Of a DNA stretch of 64,000 nucleotides, positions 18,780 through 28,670 are shown piece after piece. The stretch's first letter is position 1, and the number at the start of each line of letters is the position of its first letter. The DNA is taken from assembly GCA_028047635.1 (NCBI GenBank), contig JAOFXR010000004.1:1-64000 (forward strand), in the 5' to 3' direction. The notes under the pieces were generated by a model. The model saw only the letters and a program-made list of their open reading frames with translations, did not search any database and was not told where the DNA came from. The translations under genes were made by a program, and so were the position numbers. This DNA is from Verrucomicrobiales bacterium (lineage in GTDB: Bacteria > Verrucomicrobiota > Verrucomicrobiia > Verrucomicrobiales > DEV007).

Positions 18780-20321
18780 ATGCCGAATTTTGCAAACCTC
18801 ATTCTCTTTCTAACCGCACTGGCGTTTGGATACTCCAATGCCGCCGAGCGTCCCAATGTTCTCATCATCATGGCCGACGACCTCGGCTATGCAGATTTGA
18901 GTTTTCTCCCTCAGTCACCCAAAGACGTCGATACCCCATCGATTGATAAACTCGCGAGTGAAGGCACCTACTTCAGCAACGCCTATGCCACCGCTCCGAT
19001 TTGCAGTCCCTCGAGATGTGGGATGATCACGGGCCGCTACCAACAGCGCTGGGGAAATTACTGGTACGGTCAGGGCGGACTTCCAAACGAGGAGACCACC
19101 CTGCCTCAGGCCCTCAATGAACTGGGTTATTTCTCCCAGAAAATTGGAAAAACACACCTCAACGGCGGCCCTGCCGAACACCCGCTCGATCATGGCTTTG
19201 CCGAGTTTCTGGGATTCATGCATCATAGCTGGGACTACATTCGATTGAGCGATAAAGACCTAGCGGCCTACAAAAAGCGCGCCGAAGGCAAATCACTGGG
19301 CATCCTCAACGTCGGCCCGCTCGAGCGTGGAAAAGGAGGCACGGCATCCTACGACAAAGGATTCACCACTGAAATTTTCACCGAGGAAGCGGTCAAGACA
19401 ATCAAAGCGGGGAAAAGCAGCGACAAGCCATTTTACATCCAGCTCGAACACAACGCGGTGCACATGCCCACTTACATCGCTGATCCTGACTATGCGCGAA
19501 AAGCAGGCTACGAGCAGCCTGTGTGGGATCGAGAAGCGGAGCATTGGGAATTTCCATTTTGGGATCCCAATGATATTAGCTGGGAAAAGTGGCACAAGAA
19601 ATGGGGCCACCTTGAAGAGATTGATGAACTGGGACGCAAGCGCTACCTCGCCAATCTCATGGCCCTCGACGACAGTGTCGGCAAATTAGTCAAGGCACTG
19701 GAAGAAACCGGACAGCGGGAGAATACCATTATCGTCTTTATCTCCGACAACGGAGGAACGATCAACACCTATTCAAACAACACTCCGCTTCGAGGCTACA
19801 AATATATGTTCGGCGAAGGTGGCGTTCGAGTGCCCATGATCATCTCCTGGCCGGGACAACTCCCTCAAAATGAAACACGCAGCGAACTGACCTCAGGTAT
19901 GGATATTTTTCCAACAGTTGTTGAGCTGGCCGGAGGTAAGTTACCGTCCAATCTTGATGGAAGAAGCCTCAGCCCAAGTCTGAAGAGTATATCAAAAGAG
20001 GCAGGCCATGACTTCCTTTTTTTCTCGGACGGGAAAGGCACCTGGAGTATCAGGGAGGGCGACTGGAAGCTGATTAGCTCTCCCGGCTGGACGCATTCCA
20101 GCTACCAACTCGATGAAGCCAATTTGGCCCATCCTGCCGAAGAGGCTACCTACCCTCCCGGAGTTGTTCTTTTCAATCTCAGCGATGACATCGGCGAAAC
20201 GACGGATCGCTCCGCCGAACACCCAGAGCGAGTCGAGAGCATGACCGCCCTTTACCAAAGCTGGCGCGAGCAGATGGGTACCTCAGTGAGAGGCAACGCA
20301 AAAAAGAAGAAAAAGCAGTGA
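18780..20321 (+). CDS. Secreted S1-family sulfatase with lysine tail
   Basis: 513 aa. Signal peptide about 1-22 (ending NAA), then IIMADDLGYADLSF. FGly motif CSPSRCGMITG from Cys75, then GKTHLNGGPAEHP in place of GKWHLG, and FISDNGGTINTYSNNTPLRGYKY near residue 322. The C-terminus is a run of lysines (GNAKKKKKQ) not needed for the fold. The gene is the third coupled sulfatase-type enzyme of the 14822-20321 block and precedes a Tat-exported PhoD-like gene by 42 bp. Substrate unknown; likely a sulfate ester on a polysaccharide. Confidence 0.94.
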   Translation: MPNFANLILFLTALAFGYSNAAERPNVLIIMADDLGYADLSFLPQSPKDVDTPSIDKLASEGTYFSNAYATAPICSPSRCGMITGRYQQRWGNYWYGQGGLPNEETTLPQALNELGYFSQKIGKTHLNGGPAEHPLDHGFAEFLGFMHHSWDYIRLSDKDLAAYKKRAEGKSLGILNVGPLERGKGGTASYDKGFTTEIFTEEAVKTIKAGKSSDKPFYIQLEHNAVHMPTYIADPDYARKAGYEQPVWDREAEHWEFPFWDPNDISWEKWHKKWGHLEEIDELGRKRYLANLMALDDSVGKLVKALEETGQRENTIIVFISDNGGTINTYSNNTPLRGYKYMFGEGGVRVPMIISWPGQLPQNETRSELTSGMDIFPTVVELAGGKLPSNLDGRSLSPSLKSISKEAGHDFLFFSDGKGTWSIREGDWKLISSPGWTHSSYQLDEANLAHPAEEATYPPGVVLFNLSDDIGETTDRSAEHPERVESMTALYQSWREQMGTSVRGNAKKKKKQ

Positions 20322-20363
20322 GATTGATTCCTCATTCCAAATCTCTTTTACCCTTAAACCATT

Positions 20364-23063
20364 ATGAAAAGACGAGAATTTCTTCAGCAAGCTGCCGCCG
20401 GCACAGGGGCGCTTGCCCTTTCACAAGGGCTCACCCCCAACGTGCACGGGTTAACAATAGACGGCACTGTTATTGATGACTTCACAAGAGCCGACTCCCT
20501 CTTTCACGGAGCTGAATGGGAATCATTGAATCCCGGATATTGGAAAGTGGAAAACAAGGCCCTGCGCCGCCGACTCAAAAATTACGGTGACCGGGCGAGG
20601 CGCACCGGATTCCCCTACCATTCGGAAACGCATGGGGGAAAGAAGATGGAGACGGAATACGACCCCTCGCTGCCTGTCGGAATTCTCTGGCGACGCGACT
20701 GGAAGTTAACGGGAAACTACGAGATCACTTTGCACGGAACCTTTCACGGGGAACTCCCTGATGTTCCCGAGGGTGACAAGGATACCTGGCAGATGTACCA
20801 ACCGGGCTTCGGAGTCATGGGGATCGCGATCGGTGGAAAGAACCTCTTCGAAGGCTACGGAAAGGAACGCAACACCACCATCATCGGCTGGCAGGATGAC
20901 GCAAAGTTATCAATCGTCAGAGAACCCGGAGCGGGAAAAGGAAAGGCTAAGAGGGCTGCCGCGAGGAAAGGGCCAAAAGCGATAGCGGCTCCGGAGTTAG
21001 AAACCGGCGATACTTTTACTATTTCTCTCGCCGTAAGTGAGGGAGAAAATAAAACAGCAACGCTCACCTCGACTTTCTCAGCCAATGGCGAAACTGCCAC
21101 ACTCGTTCGCACAGGTGTTCCCCGCCATCAGGCCAGTGGCTATTTTGGAGTGGCCGGACGCGGTCTGATCGATTTTTCAATCAACGGAGTCGGGATCAAT
21201 CCAGGTGAGAACGAACCGCTCGAAGTCGGATTGGCCGATTGCGCTGCCTGTTATCCGCTTGGCGATTCGCTCAAGAAAATCGATGACGCGTGGCAGGTAA
21301 AATTCGTCGGAGTATTTGCCTCGGATGGAGATCAGGCTGAAATACGCGTTTCTGATTCGGAGTCTCCCAAGGGAGGCTGGAAGTCAGTTCCGATCGCAGG
21401 AAGCGCGAAAATCGTGAACAACGCCTTTCGCCGAAACACATCGGTAGTGACAGTGACGCTGCCTTTCAATCCTGCTGACAAGAATCATTTCTACACCGTT
21501 TGGAAGGACGGAGTCGACGTTACGAATGACGCAAGAGTCGGAACGGATGCCTGTGGCCCCGGAACCGGCCTCGTTGGAGATGTGCCTTCATCAGGGTCAT
21601 ACGTTGGTAAATTGCCGCGCCTGCAAGCGCCCTACAAACTCTGCGGGCTCAGTTGCCATGCGATCACGAGCGGTTTGCAGCAGCGCACCGACGCGGGGCT
21701 TAAAATTCTCGGTGGAGGAGACGATTGGCAAGTTCGCGATCAACCGACAGTTGAAGCCTACAAGCACCTCGATGACTACGACTTTCAAGTCATGGTCTGG
21801 GAGGACGACGTCTGGTACATGGAACTCGTGCTCTATCCCCCAAGCACAGATGACGCCTACAAAGTGATTGCGAATTCCATCTTCGGTCCCACAAGTCGCT
21901 GGCAGATGATGCGGCACTGGAATGTCATCAATCCCGGCGACCACGACTACGGAATGGACGACGTCAAAGGGCCAGAGCAGATCGCGATACGCAAGCATGA
22001 CGGACTTGGGCAGGACTCCGCCTACATGCGACGAAACTTCCAGATTGTTCATCACCTTGTAACTGGTGCAGAAGAAGTCGATCCACTAGCCAACCCGAAA
22101 AAGTGGCGAGCCTGGAAAATGCCCAATCGCGATTTCACTTTCCTCATTCTCGATTCGAGACTTTGGAGAAGTTCTCAGGATACCGAGATCTGGAAGAACT
22201 GGGGATGGGAGAATGTCGAGAACGCTTACGATAGAGCCGACCCAACAAGAGCTTTGTTAGGAGAAGAGCAATTCGCGTGGCTTCAGCAAGTCATTCGCAC
22301 CGACGCTGCTCCGCTCATTTGCCTCACCGGTATCAATGCACTCCACACAATTTGGGCAGGCGCAAAAGGCGGGGAAACGGTTTTTGATCAGCGAGACCGC
22401 GTCGCAGCCGACTATGCAGGATGGGTCAAAGCCGGTGCTGATCGTGTCATCGAACTGCTCGCGGAGCGTGATGGCGTTGTCACTGTCTACGGCGACGTCC
22501 ACAATGGTAGCATCACGAAGAACTCAGAGCACCGACTGATCGAGTGCAGTTTCGGCCCAATCGGGCGATCCGGAGGACGAGATGTTGTCCCGGGCTTCGG
22601 ACCGAAAATGAAAGATTTCGATGGTCGCGAACTCGAGGTCTTCTCCTTGTATCACAAAGAATTCTCCAATCCCGATCTCGAAAGCCACGAAGAAGGCGAT
22701 CCCTTTTACTGGAATTTCCTTGAGATGGAATTTGATCCGACGAAAGCAGACCCTGAAATTGGCCTGCGAATCCGCAACATGATTGATGCTCCGAATGAGG
22801 CTCCACGAGGTGGCGGTTCTCTCGTAGAAGGCGCATCAGCGAGTGGCCGGGCATTAACGTGTCAGCTTCCTGCTATCAAAACCCTACCCAAAGCTGACGT
22901 GCGCTTTGTTCACACAGACGGCCGCCCCATCAGAGGAACCCGAAGCCGCGCCGACGGAAGTATTTCGCTGAAGGGACTGCCCGGAATTGAACCGGGAACG
23001 CAACTTATCGTTACCGCCTTTGACGGAAAACAATCCGAATCCCAGACGATTACGGTCACTTAA
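20364..23063 (+). CDS. Tat-exported PhoD-like metallophosphatase with N-terminal accessory domains
   Basis: 899 aa. It begins with a twin-arginine signal (MKRREFLQQAAAGTGALALSQG). Residues about 30-290 look like a concanavalin/laminin-type domain (repeated WGF and GYFGVAGRGLIDFSING). The middle and C-terminal part resembles the PhoD-type metallophosphatase: CGLSCHAITSG, VNPGDHDYG, LDSRLWRSSQD, WLQQVIRTDAAPLICLTG and VYGDVHNGSI (about residues 420-720). The GDHDYG and YGDVHNGSI motifs supply Fe/Ca-type metal ligands. A small beta domain closes the protein. It probably releases phosphate from phosphodiesters outside the cytoplasm. Its last eight bases overlap the convergent cupredoxin gene. Confidence 0.8.
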   Translation: MKRREFLQQAAAGTGALALSQGLTPNVHGLTIDGTVIDDFTRADSLFHGAEWESLNPGYWKVENKALRRRLKNYGDRARRTGFPYHSETHGGKKMETEYDPSLPVGILWRRDWKLTGNYEITLHGTFHGELPDVPEGDKDTWQMYQPGFGVMGIAIGGKNLFEGYGKERNTTIIGWQDDAKLSIVREPGAGKGKAKRAAARKGPKAIAAPELETGDTFTISLAVSEGENKTATLTSTFSANGETATLVRTGVPRHQASGYFGVAGRGLIDFSINGVGINPGENEPLEVGLADCAACYPLGDSLKKIDDAWQVKFVGVFASDGDQAEIRVSDSESPKGGWKSVPIAGSAKIVNNAFRRNTSVVTVTLPFNPADKNHFYTVWKDGVDVTNDARVGTDACGPGTGLVGDVPSSGSYVGKLPRLQAPYKLCGLSCHAITSGLQQRTDAGLKILGGGDDWQVRDQPTVEAYKHLDDYDFQVMVWEDDVWYMELVLYPPSTDDAYKVIANSIFGPTSRWQMMRHWNVINPGDHDYGMDDVKGPEQIAIRKHDGLGQDSAYMRRNFQIVHHLVTGAEEVDPLANPKKWRAWKMPNRDFTFLILDSRLWRSSQDTEIWKNWGWENVENAYDRADPTRALLGEEQFAWLQQVIRTDAAPLICLTGINALHTIWAGAKGGETVFDQRDRVAADYAGWVKAGADRVIELLAERDGVVTVYGDVHNGSITKNSEHRLIECSFGPIGRSGGRDVVPGFGPKMKDFDGRELEVFSLYHKEFSNPDLESHEEGDPFYWNFLEMEFDPTKADPEIGLRIRNMIDAPNEAPRGGGSLVEGASASGRALTCQLPAIKTLPKADVRFVHTDGRPIRGTRSRADGSISLKGLPGIEPGTQLIVTAFDGKQSESQTITVT

Positions 23064-25842
23064 CTTTAAGAACCCCGTTCATCGCCATCCAGTGGCCGGG
23101 GAATGTGCAAATGTAAGGGTAATCACCGGGCTCTGTCGGAGCTCGGAAGTGGAGAACGTGCTCCACGCCCGGATTGATCACAGGAATGTGATGAAGGACT
23201 TCCGGAAGATCGGGAACGTAGTGTTTCCTCCCCGCTTCAGGATCGTTCAGCATTTTAAAGGAAGCATCACCCACCGTCTTCGCTGCGCCTGGCTTCACAA
23301 TCACGAGGTTATGAGGCATCACGTCGGTGTTACGCAGCGTGAGGGCAATTGCCTCACCCGGCTTGGCGAGGATTTCCTTCTGTGCATATTGCAGCCCGCC
23401 AATTGCATCAACAACGACAGAGCGCTCCCCTTCCGTGACTTCGCCGGACTCCGTATTTCCAGCGGGTTCATTTTCAGGCTTTAGCACTCGCAAGGAGATC
23501 GCGGTCGGCTTGCTCTTATTCGGTTTCGCAAAACCTTCGGCCGCAAAATACTCACCGAGATACATTGGCGAACTGAAAAGATCCGTTTTGAATTCCTTTC
23601 CCTCTTCGGTAACGAGATGCATTCGAATATGATGCTGCATCACCGGCTCCATCGTCGGCATTTCAACGAAGATAGATTTTCCGTTTTCTAACAGAACCAC
23701 TGAACGTATCTCAACCGGATCGTGCCCGAGGGACTTCGGCTCTTTCACTGAAAACTCCGGTGAGCCATAGTGCTTCGCGTATTCGTAGTTCCAGGCATGA
23801 GCAAAGTAACGGGAAAGATCAGAGATGGACTTCGAATCGAGTGCGATAGCGAAATCAATACGAATACCATTTTCATGCACCTTAAATCCCGTTGGCTCAA
23901 AGACTTCATCACCGGTGTAACGGACGCGATGAAAACACCCGTCCTTGAGCGAATAGTCTCCCCAGCCATCGAGACCAACCAGATATAATTGACCGTCCTC
24001 GGGATGAAAGGCACCACGCATTGAACCCGATAGAAATTCCCCCTTGAGCGGAACGACCGCTCCTTGAGGACGTGAACCTTCCGCATCACGTAGAATGAGA
24101 TAGTGAATTCCCGAACCGTAGCTGAGTCCAATATGACTTCCTTTAAACGGCCCCCATTTATCACTCGTGACCTCAACCATTCCACCTGTTGAGTTATCGA
24201 CGCCACGTGGAATGAAGCATAAAGGCGCTGCAATGGATCCGCTTTTTCCATCCTTGGTCGGTAGCCCATAGAACTCACCTTGGTTCACTTCGATGATAGC
24301 TGAAGTCGGCGTCCAGGTTCCCTCCTGAGGAGCTACCCAAAAGTAATCGTCCGAACCTCCGATGCCCATGCAATTTCTCACGCCCCACCCTTGCAAAACG
24401 GTTTTCCGGTCCGGTCCAGTTTGCAAAATACTTTCGCGCTGAGTAAAATGGAATGATCCGTCGGCCGTGCGATGCAGCCCGAAGGTATGCGTATGGCTGC
24501 GGTCGTATCCTCCAAAATCATTGGCGTAATTCTCGTAGAAGTCCGCTTCGCCGTCACCGTTTTTGTCATGCAGTCGATAAATCTGACCACGATCGAGCAC
24601 AAAGATTCCGTCTTGATCGATATGAATCCCAACAGGCTGATTGAATCCCGTTGCGAAGCGACGCCACGTGACTGCTTCCAAACCACTATCTAATCCTGAA
24701 ACTTTCCAGATATCGCCTAACAAAGTGCAAACGAGCGCATCGCCGTTTTCAAGAAAGTCGATACCACTTAACTGCATCACGACATGATAGGGATTATCGT
24801 AAGGAACCGTGATTGTATCGACCCTGTAGCTGCTGCCCTGTGTCGCCTTACCGAGTTCACCTTTCACCTTGAGCGTTTCCTTCCAACGCCGCTCAGGTTT
24901 CCGCTCCTTGGCAAAATGCGCCAGAGCAGCCTCGTCACTCTCGCTATAATCATCAGCGGCAAATCGTATCACGACGCTGCTTCCCGCTAATACTTTTTCA
25001 ATCAACAAAGAACCTGACTCGGGACTCACAAAGGCAGACACCGTGCCACCGTGCTTCACCACGACCGCTTTCATCCCCTCCTGCTTCGGCATCGGAATCT
25101 CCAGACCTAAGGCCTCGCTTTTGAATTCGATGCGTCGGTAAAAAGCGCTATTCACGGCCCATGGTTCATCAGCGATCTCGGTTCCCTTGAGCTTGTAACT
25201 CAAAACAACACGTTTCCCGAAGCGGTAGTAGCCGAGATATTCCCCGCCCTCCGGCATCGCCGCCTTTTTCTGAAAATACCAAGGATCCCCTTCCAACTGC
25301 GCATTTCTCGACGTGCCCCAACGAAACCCCTGAAAACTAACAAACCCGCCTTCCCAAACGGACCGGTAAGACAAGCTCATCGGGTCGAAACAGGCGGACA
25401 ACTCCCGCTCATCGCCGACTCTCAAACAGATCGCCTTAAGAACCGAAGATTTTTCGTAGCGCAGCACCTGCGTGATCACCTCTCCCATTTCAGCATCGTT
25501 CCAGCGACCATCTTCGTGATTGTTCTGGTTGTGCTTTCCCCAATGTCCATGAGCCCCGCCATCGAGCCCGGGATAGGCAGGGAGAATTGCCGGAGTCTCG
25601 TTAGAACTCGACATGTAGTAATCAGCCTGACGCTGATAAAATTCGTATAGCCTCGCTTCATTCACTGTTTCACCGGAAAGTGAATAGGCCGCCCGCCCTT
25701 CTCCCGTGTCAGCGTAAGGATGCTTTTCGGGGTTGGCCACATTGCCACCCTTTTGAGCGAAGGAGCAAACAGGAAGAACCAGTATCGTCAGCAAAAGAAG
25801 CGAACCAACGGCTTGGGAATGTGTAAATCGAAGAGACATCAT
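23056..25842 (-). CDS. Secreted beta-propeller dehydrogenase-like protein with C-terminal cupredoxin domain
   Basis: 928 aa from the ATG at 25842. Signal peptide about 1-29 (ending SFA). The middle holds a glucose/sorbosone-dehydrogenase-like propeller (VMQLSGIDFLENGDALVCTL and NQPVGIHIDQDGIFVLDRGQ, about 350-470; VWGVRNCMGIGGSDDYFWVAPQEG near 490). The last about 100 residues form a blue-copper fold: MPHNLVIVKPG gives the first histidine, and CTFPGHWMAM the cysteine, histidine and methionine of a type 1 copper site. It likely passes electrons from sugar oxidation to copper, a PVC-typical architecture. It converges with PhoD. The ORF-track start 12 codons further upstream lacks a signal and is less likely. 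Confidence 0.8.
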   Translation of the reverse strand: MMSLRFTHSQAVGSLLLLTILVLPVCSFAQKGGNVANPEKHPYADTGEGRAAYSLSGETVNEARLYEFYQRQADYYMSSSNETPAILPAYPGLDGGAHGHWGKHNQNNHEDGRWNDAEMGEVITQVLRYEKSSVLKAICLRVGDERELSACFDPMSLSYRSVWEGGFVSFQGFRWGTSRNAQLEGDPWYFQKKAAMPEGGEYLGYYRFGKRVVLSYKLKGTEIADEPWAVNSAFYRRIEFKSEALGLEIPMPKQEGMKAVVVKHGGTVSAFVSPESGSLLIEKVLAGSSVVIRFAADDYSESDEAALAHFAKERKPERRWKETLKVKGELGKATQGSSYRVDTITVPYDNPYHVVMQLSGIDFLENGDALVCTLLGDIWKVSGLDSGLEAVTWRRFATGFNQPVGIHIDQDGIFVLDRGQIYRLHDKNGDGEADFYENYANDFGGYDRSHTHTFGLHRTADGSFHFTQRESILQTGPDRKTVLQGWGVRNCMGIGGSDDYFWVAPQEGTWTPTSAIIEVNQGEFYGLPTKDGKSGSIAAPLCFIPRGVDNSTGGMVEVTSDKWGPFKGSHIGLSYGSGIHYLILRDAEGSRPQGAVVPLKGEFLSGSMRGAFHPEDGQLYLVGLDGWGDYSLKDGCFHRVRYTGDEVFEPTGFKVHENGIRIDFAIALDSKSISDLSRYFAHAWNYEYAKHYGSPEFSVKEPKSLGHDPVEIRSVVLLENGKSIFVEMPTMEPVMQHHIRMHLVTEEGKEFKTDLFSSPMYLGEYFAAEGFAKPNKSKPTAISLRVLKPENEPAGNTESGEVTEGERSVVVDAIGGLQYAQKEILAKPGEAIALTLRNTDVMPHNLVIVKPGAAKTVGDASFKMLNDPEAGRKHYVPDLPEVLHHIPVINPGVEHVLHFRAPTEPGDYPYICTFPGHWMAMNGVLKVK

Positions 25843-25900
25843 GAATTCAAAACTAACAGGGTGAGGTGCATAACCCAACCCTGTTGAGTCTCAAAATCAA

Positions 25901-26335
25901 TCACTCTTCGACACGCAATTCCTTAATCCACCAATCGAGGAACTCGCGATCCGGAACTTTCTCCCCTCTTCCATTACTTACAAAATAACCGGCACCCTGC
26001 ATCACCTCCGTCACCGTTGTCGCAAACTCCGGAAGCGTTTTTTTGTCGCGGGTATCATGATGATGGCCGCCAACCGTCGTTTGATAGAGTCCCGTTTGAA
26101 ACGCAGTTCTTGAAGCGGAGCAGACCGGAGCCGTCGAAAACGCATTCGTAAAACGCGTCCCTTCTTTCGCAAGACGATCCAAATGGGGAGTCTCGACGTC
26201 AGGATAGCCATAGCATCCTAACTCAGGCCCGAGATCGTCCGATATGATCCAGACTACATTTGGTCGCTCGTCCGAGACTGCTATCAACGGAAAACCCAAC
26301 GATAACAGCAGGAGCAAGTTCTTAATCAGTGTCAT
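25901..26335 (-). pseudogene. Truncated S1-family sulfatase
   Basis: 144 aa, about one third of a sulfatase. The signal peptide (ending IAVS) and IISDDLGPELGCYG are intact, and so is the FGly motif CSASRTAFQTG from Cys72. Then only MQGAGYFVSNGRG follows before an unrelated-looking end, KVPDREFLDWWIKELRVEE, which may be the true C-terminus brought in by an internal deletion. All later catalytic residues (second metal site, GKWHLG-type motif) are missing. It therefore cannot be active. It sits between the cupredoxin gene and the FAD oxidoreductase, in the same direction. Confidence 0.8.
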
Positions 26336-26369
26336 GACATTTAAAGAACGAGAGTTTCGAATCTGAAAA

Positions 26370-28670
26370 CTACTCGGACTTCAACAACTGAACGGCATCA
26401 ATCGCAACATTTCCGTCCGCGCCTTCAGTGAGCACCACGACAGCTCCTTTTTGGCCCTTCTTGAAATCTTGTTTAAGAAGCGAATGAAAGCCAAATTTGA
26501 GAGTCCCTGCCTCTCTCTGATTAACGACTGTCTCTTCGACTATTTTGCCATCCACGTGAACCTGAACTTTCGTTTTCGAAGAACGATTTTCATGTGGCTG
26601 CCAGACCATCCTTACATCCCATGTTCCAGGATCGGGAACCTCAAAATTGAATCTGGCCTCGCCGCTTCTTCCATACTGATACTGGGTTCCGATGAAATCG
26701 TTGAGTCCGGTGCCACCAGTCCACTTCCCAGTTAGTTTGGCTTCATGATCATCGATAACCACTCCGTCCAATTTGCTCACACGAATGCCGCCAACCAACT
26801 CGACTTTTGTCATTTCCTCAAACTCAGCTACATCGGGATCCTTTACAAACTCATCTCCTATCGCTTCGCGTCGCATATACCCGGGAAGCTTCATCAACTC
26901 AATCAACTCAGGGAGATAACTTTCATACACATTCCGGGGACTGGTATCATGTGACTTAGCAACAGCCGCCGCCTTGCCAACAACAACTCCCATCATGCCA
27001 CCAGTCTTCATGACGCGCACCGTACCGAGAGCTTCATGAGTCACACTGACATTTCGGCCCGCCATGAACAGGTTGTCAATATTGCGGCTATAGAAGCAGC
27101 GATAGGGAACGGGGTAGCCAACATTCCGATCAACTGCGCGATCATGATGCGCGTAGGAAATGAACGGGTTGTCAGCATACTTGCCGATGTATTGCTCCTT
27201 CGGATAGTGAAGATCAATGGACCAGGTCGTGAGAACGGACGCATCGTCAAACTCGCGACCAGAAGTTATATCGTCTGCCGTCAGGACGACATCGCCGAGC
27301 AACTGAGTCGTCTCGCGCGTGCCCCCTACGTAAGCCATCCATTCCAGAGAAGCATTCTTGTGATTCGCACCGGTAAGGTCGTAACGATCATAGGCGTCGC
27401 TATTTTTGATCGCGTTCCAGGCACCAAAGTTGGCGCGCAGATTCCAGTCACGAATCAGCTCAAGATCGTCGAGTGGGTGCTTGTCGTAACCGCTCTCCCA
27501 AAACCACTCTGCATGACCTTTGCGAGGATAAGGGAAACCTTTCTCGTCGAGATCCAGCGCCCATGGCGTTTCGGGGAAACTCTGTGGCTCGCCTTTGTCA
27601 TACCAAGTCCACATATTGCTCATTCCCATGCGACCTCCGTCGATCATCGTGTTGTCTGCTCCGGCCTTGATCCCGAGGTATCCATGCCCCGTGGAATCAC
27701 AGAAATAAGGAGCTTTAAATTCACGAATTCTTCCCGAGCTTGTCTCAAGCGCGTGGACTGATTGAATGGTGCTTCCGTCCATGACGACGTCAAAAGCGTG
27801 ATGCCCGAGGAAGAGTGTAAGATTCTTCTCCGCGCGGACGAGAGCTTCTTTGTGCGCGTCACCGAACTCCTCATAGGTCCCCGGAGAAGCCTTCGCGTGG
27901 TCTTCCAGTTCGCGAATGATATCACCAATTGGGTAGAGACCGCCCGGAGTGTTCCCTTTGGCCCAGACTCGAATCTCAGAGCTACCATTACCACCAAGAA
28001 CCTCTCGATTCTGAATCAAAGCAGTCTTAATTCCCATACGAGCAGCAGCAACTGCTCCACACATACCGGCATAACCACCGCCAACAAAAACGACATCATA
28101 TTCCCCTGCGTCCTCCGCCTTCTCAGGGAGCCCGAGAGCAGTGCGACGCCACGCGGGAAGCACTTCACTGGAATTATCAGGAGCCTCAGCACCTTGAGAA
28201 AGGACAATCGCATCACAACGTCCGTTGAAACCAGTCAGGTCTTTAAGGCGGATTTCGGTTTCACCTGCTGCCAATTCGATTTCGCCACCATCCTGCCAAT
28301 GCCACTTCGCGCCTTCGGTTCCGAATTCTGTTTCGAGCGTTTCGCCACCTATCGCTATTTGAAAGCGACCGGGTGTACCGGGAGCTTCCCAATGAGCGAC
28401 CCAGTCTTTAGTCCGCGCCCAGACTCGATATTTCCCTGACTCTTTCACTGTTACCTTAGTGACAGCATCCTCAACCGGCTTTCCAAGGCCGTGAGCGATG
28501 AGGTAGGGAGAACCCATGATCTCGATAAACTGGGTATCAAGCTTCCATCCACCGTGAGCATCGAATGCTTCGGCTTCGATTAAAATAGTGTCGGCTGCTT
28601 TTGCAAAGCCACCAAAGCTGGCGATCGCAAGTCCGAGACAGGCTATCAAGGTTTTATTTATTAGGGTCAT
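26370..28670 (-). CDS. Secreted FAD-dependent oxidoreductase with N-terminal carbohydrate-binding-like domain
   Basis: 766 aa from ATG 28670 (signal MTLINKTLIACLGLAIASFGGFAKA). Residues about 25-165 look like a beta-sandwich glycan-binding module (IEAEAFDAHGGWKLDTQF, GKYRVWARTKDWVAHWEAPGTPGRFQI). A FAD_oxidored-type domain follows with the dinucleotide loop VVFVGGGYAGMCGAVAAARMG near residue 200, then REVLGGNGSSE. A second beta domain (GGTGLNDFIGTQYQYG..ARFNFEVPDPGTWDVRMVW) closes the protein. It probably oxidises a carbohydrate-derived substrate in the periplasm or at the surface. Its start overlaps the end of the FecR gene by 17 bases, so they are one transcript. Confidence 0.8.
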   Translation of the reverse strand: MTLINKTLIACLGLAIASFGGFAKAADTILIEAEAFDAHGGWKLDTQFIEIMGSPYLIAHGLGKPVEDAVTKVTVKESGKYRVWARTKDWVAHWEAPGTPGRFQIAIGGETLETEFGTEGAKWHWQDGGEIELAAGETEIRLKDLTGFNGRCDAIVLSQGAEAPDNSSEVLPAWRRTALGLPEKAEDAGEYDVVFVGGGYAGMCGAVAAARMGIKTALIQNREVLGGNGSSEIRVWAKGNTPGGLYPIGDIIRELEDHAKASPGTYEEFGDAHKEALVRAEKNLTLFLGHHAFDVVMDGSTIQSVHALETSSGRIREFKAPYFCDSTGHGYLGIKAGADNTMIDGGRMGMSNMWTWYDKGEPQSFPETPWALDLDEKGFPYPRKGHAEWFWESGYDKHPLDDLELIRDWNLRANFGAWNAIKNSDAYDRYDLTGANHKNASLEWMAYVGGTRETTQLLGDVVLTADDITSGREFDDASVLTTWSIDLHYPKEQYIGKYADNPFISYAHHDRAVDRNVGYPVPYRCFYSRNIDNLFMAGRNVSVTHEALGTVRVMKTGGMMGVVVGKAAAVAKSHDTSPRNVYESYLPELIELMKLPGYMRREAIGDEFVKDPDVAEFEEMTKVELVGGIRVSKLDGVVIDDHEAKLTGKWTGGTGLNDFIGTQYQYGRSGEARFNFEVPDPGTWDVRMVWQPHENRSSKTKVQVHVDGKIVEETVVNQREAGTLKFGFHSLLKQDFKKGQKGAVVVLTEGADGNVAIDAVQLLKSE

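Noticed and set aside
25901-25903. TGA ending the truncated sulfatase as another selenocysteine
   Set aside because: No sulfatase sequence follows and no hairpin is seen; it is a plain stop.
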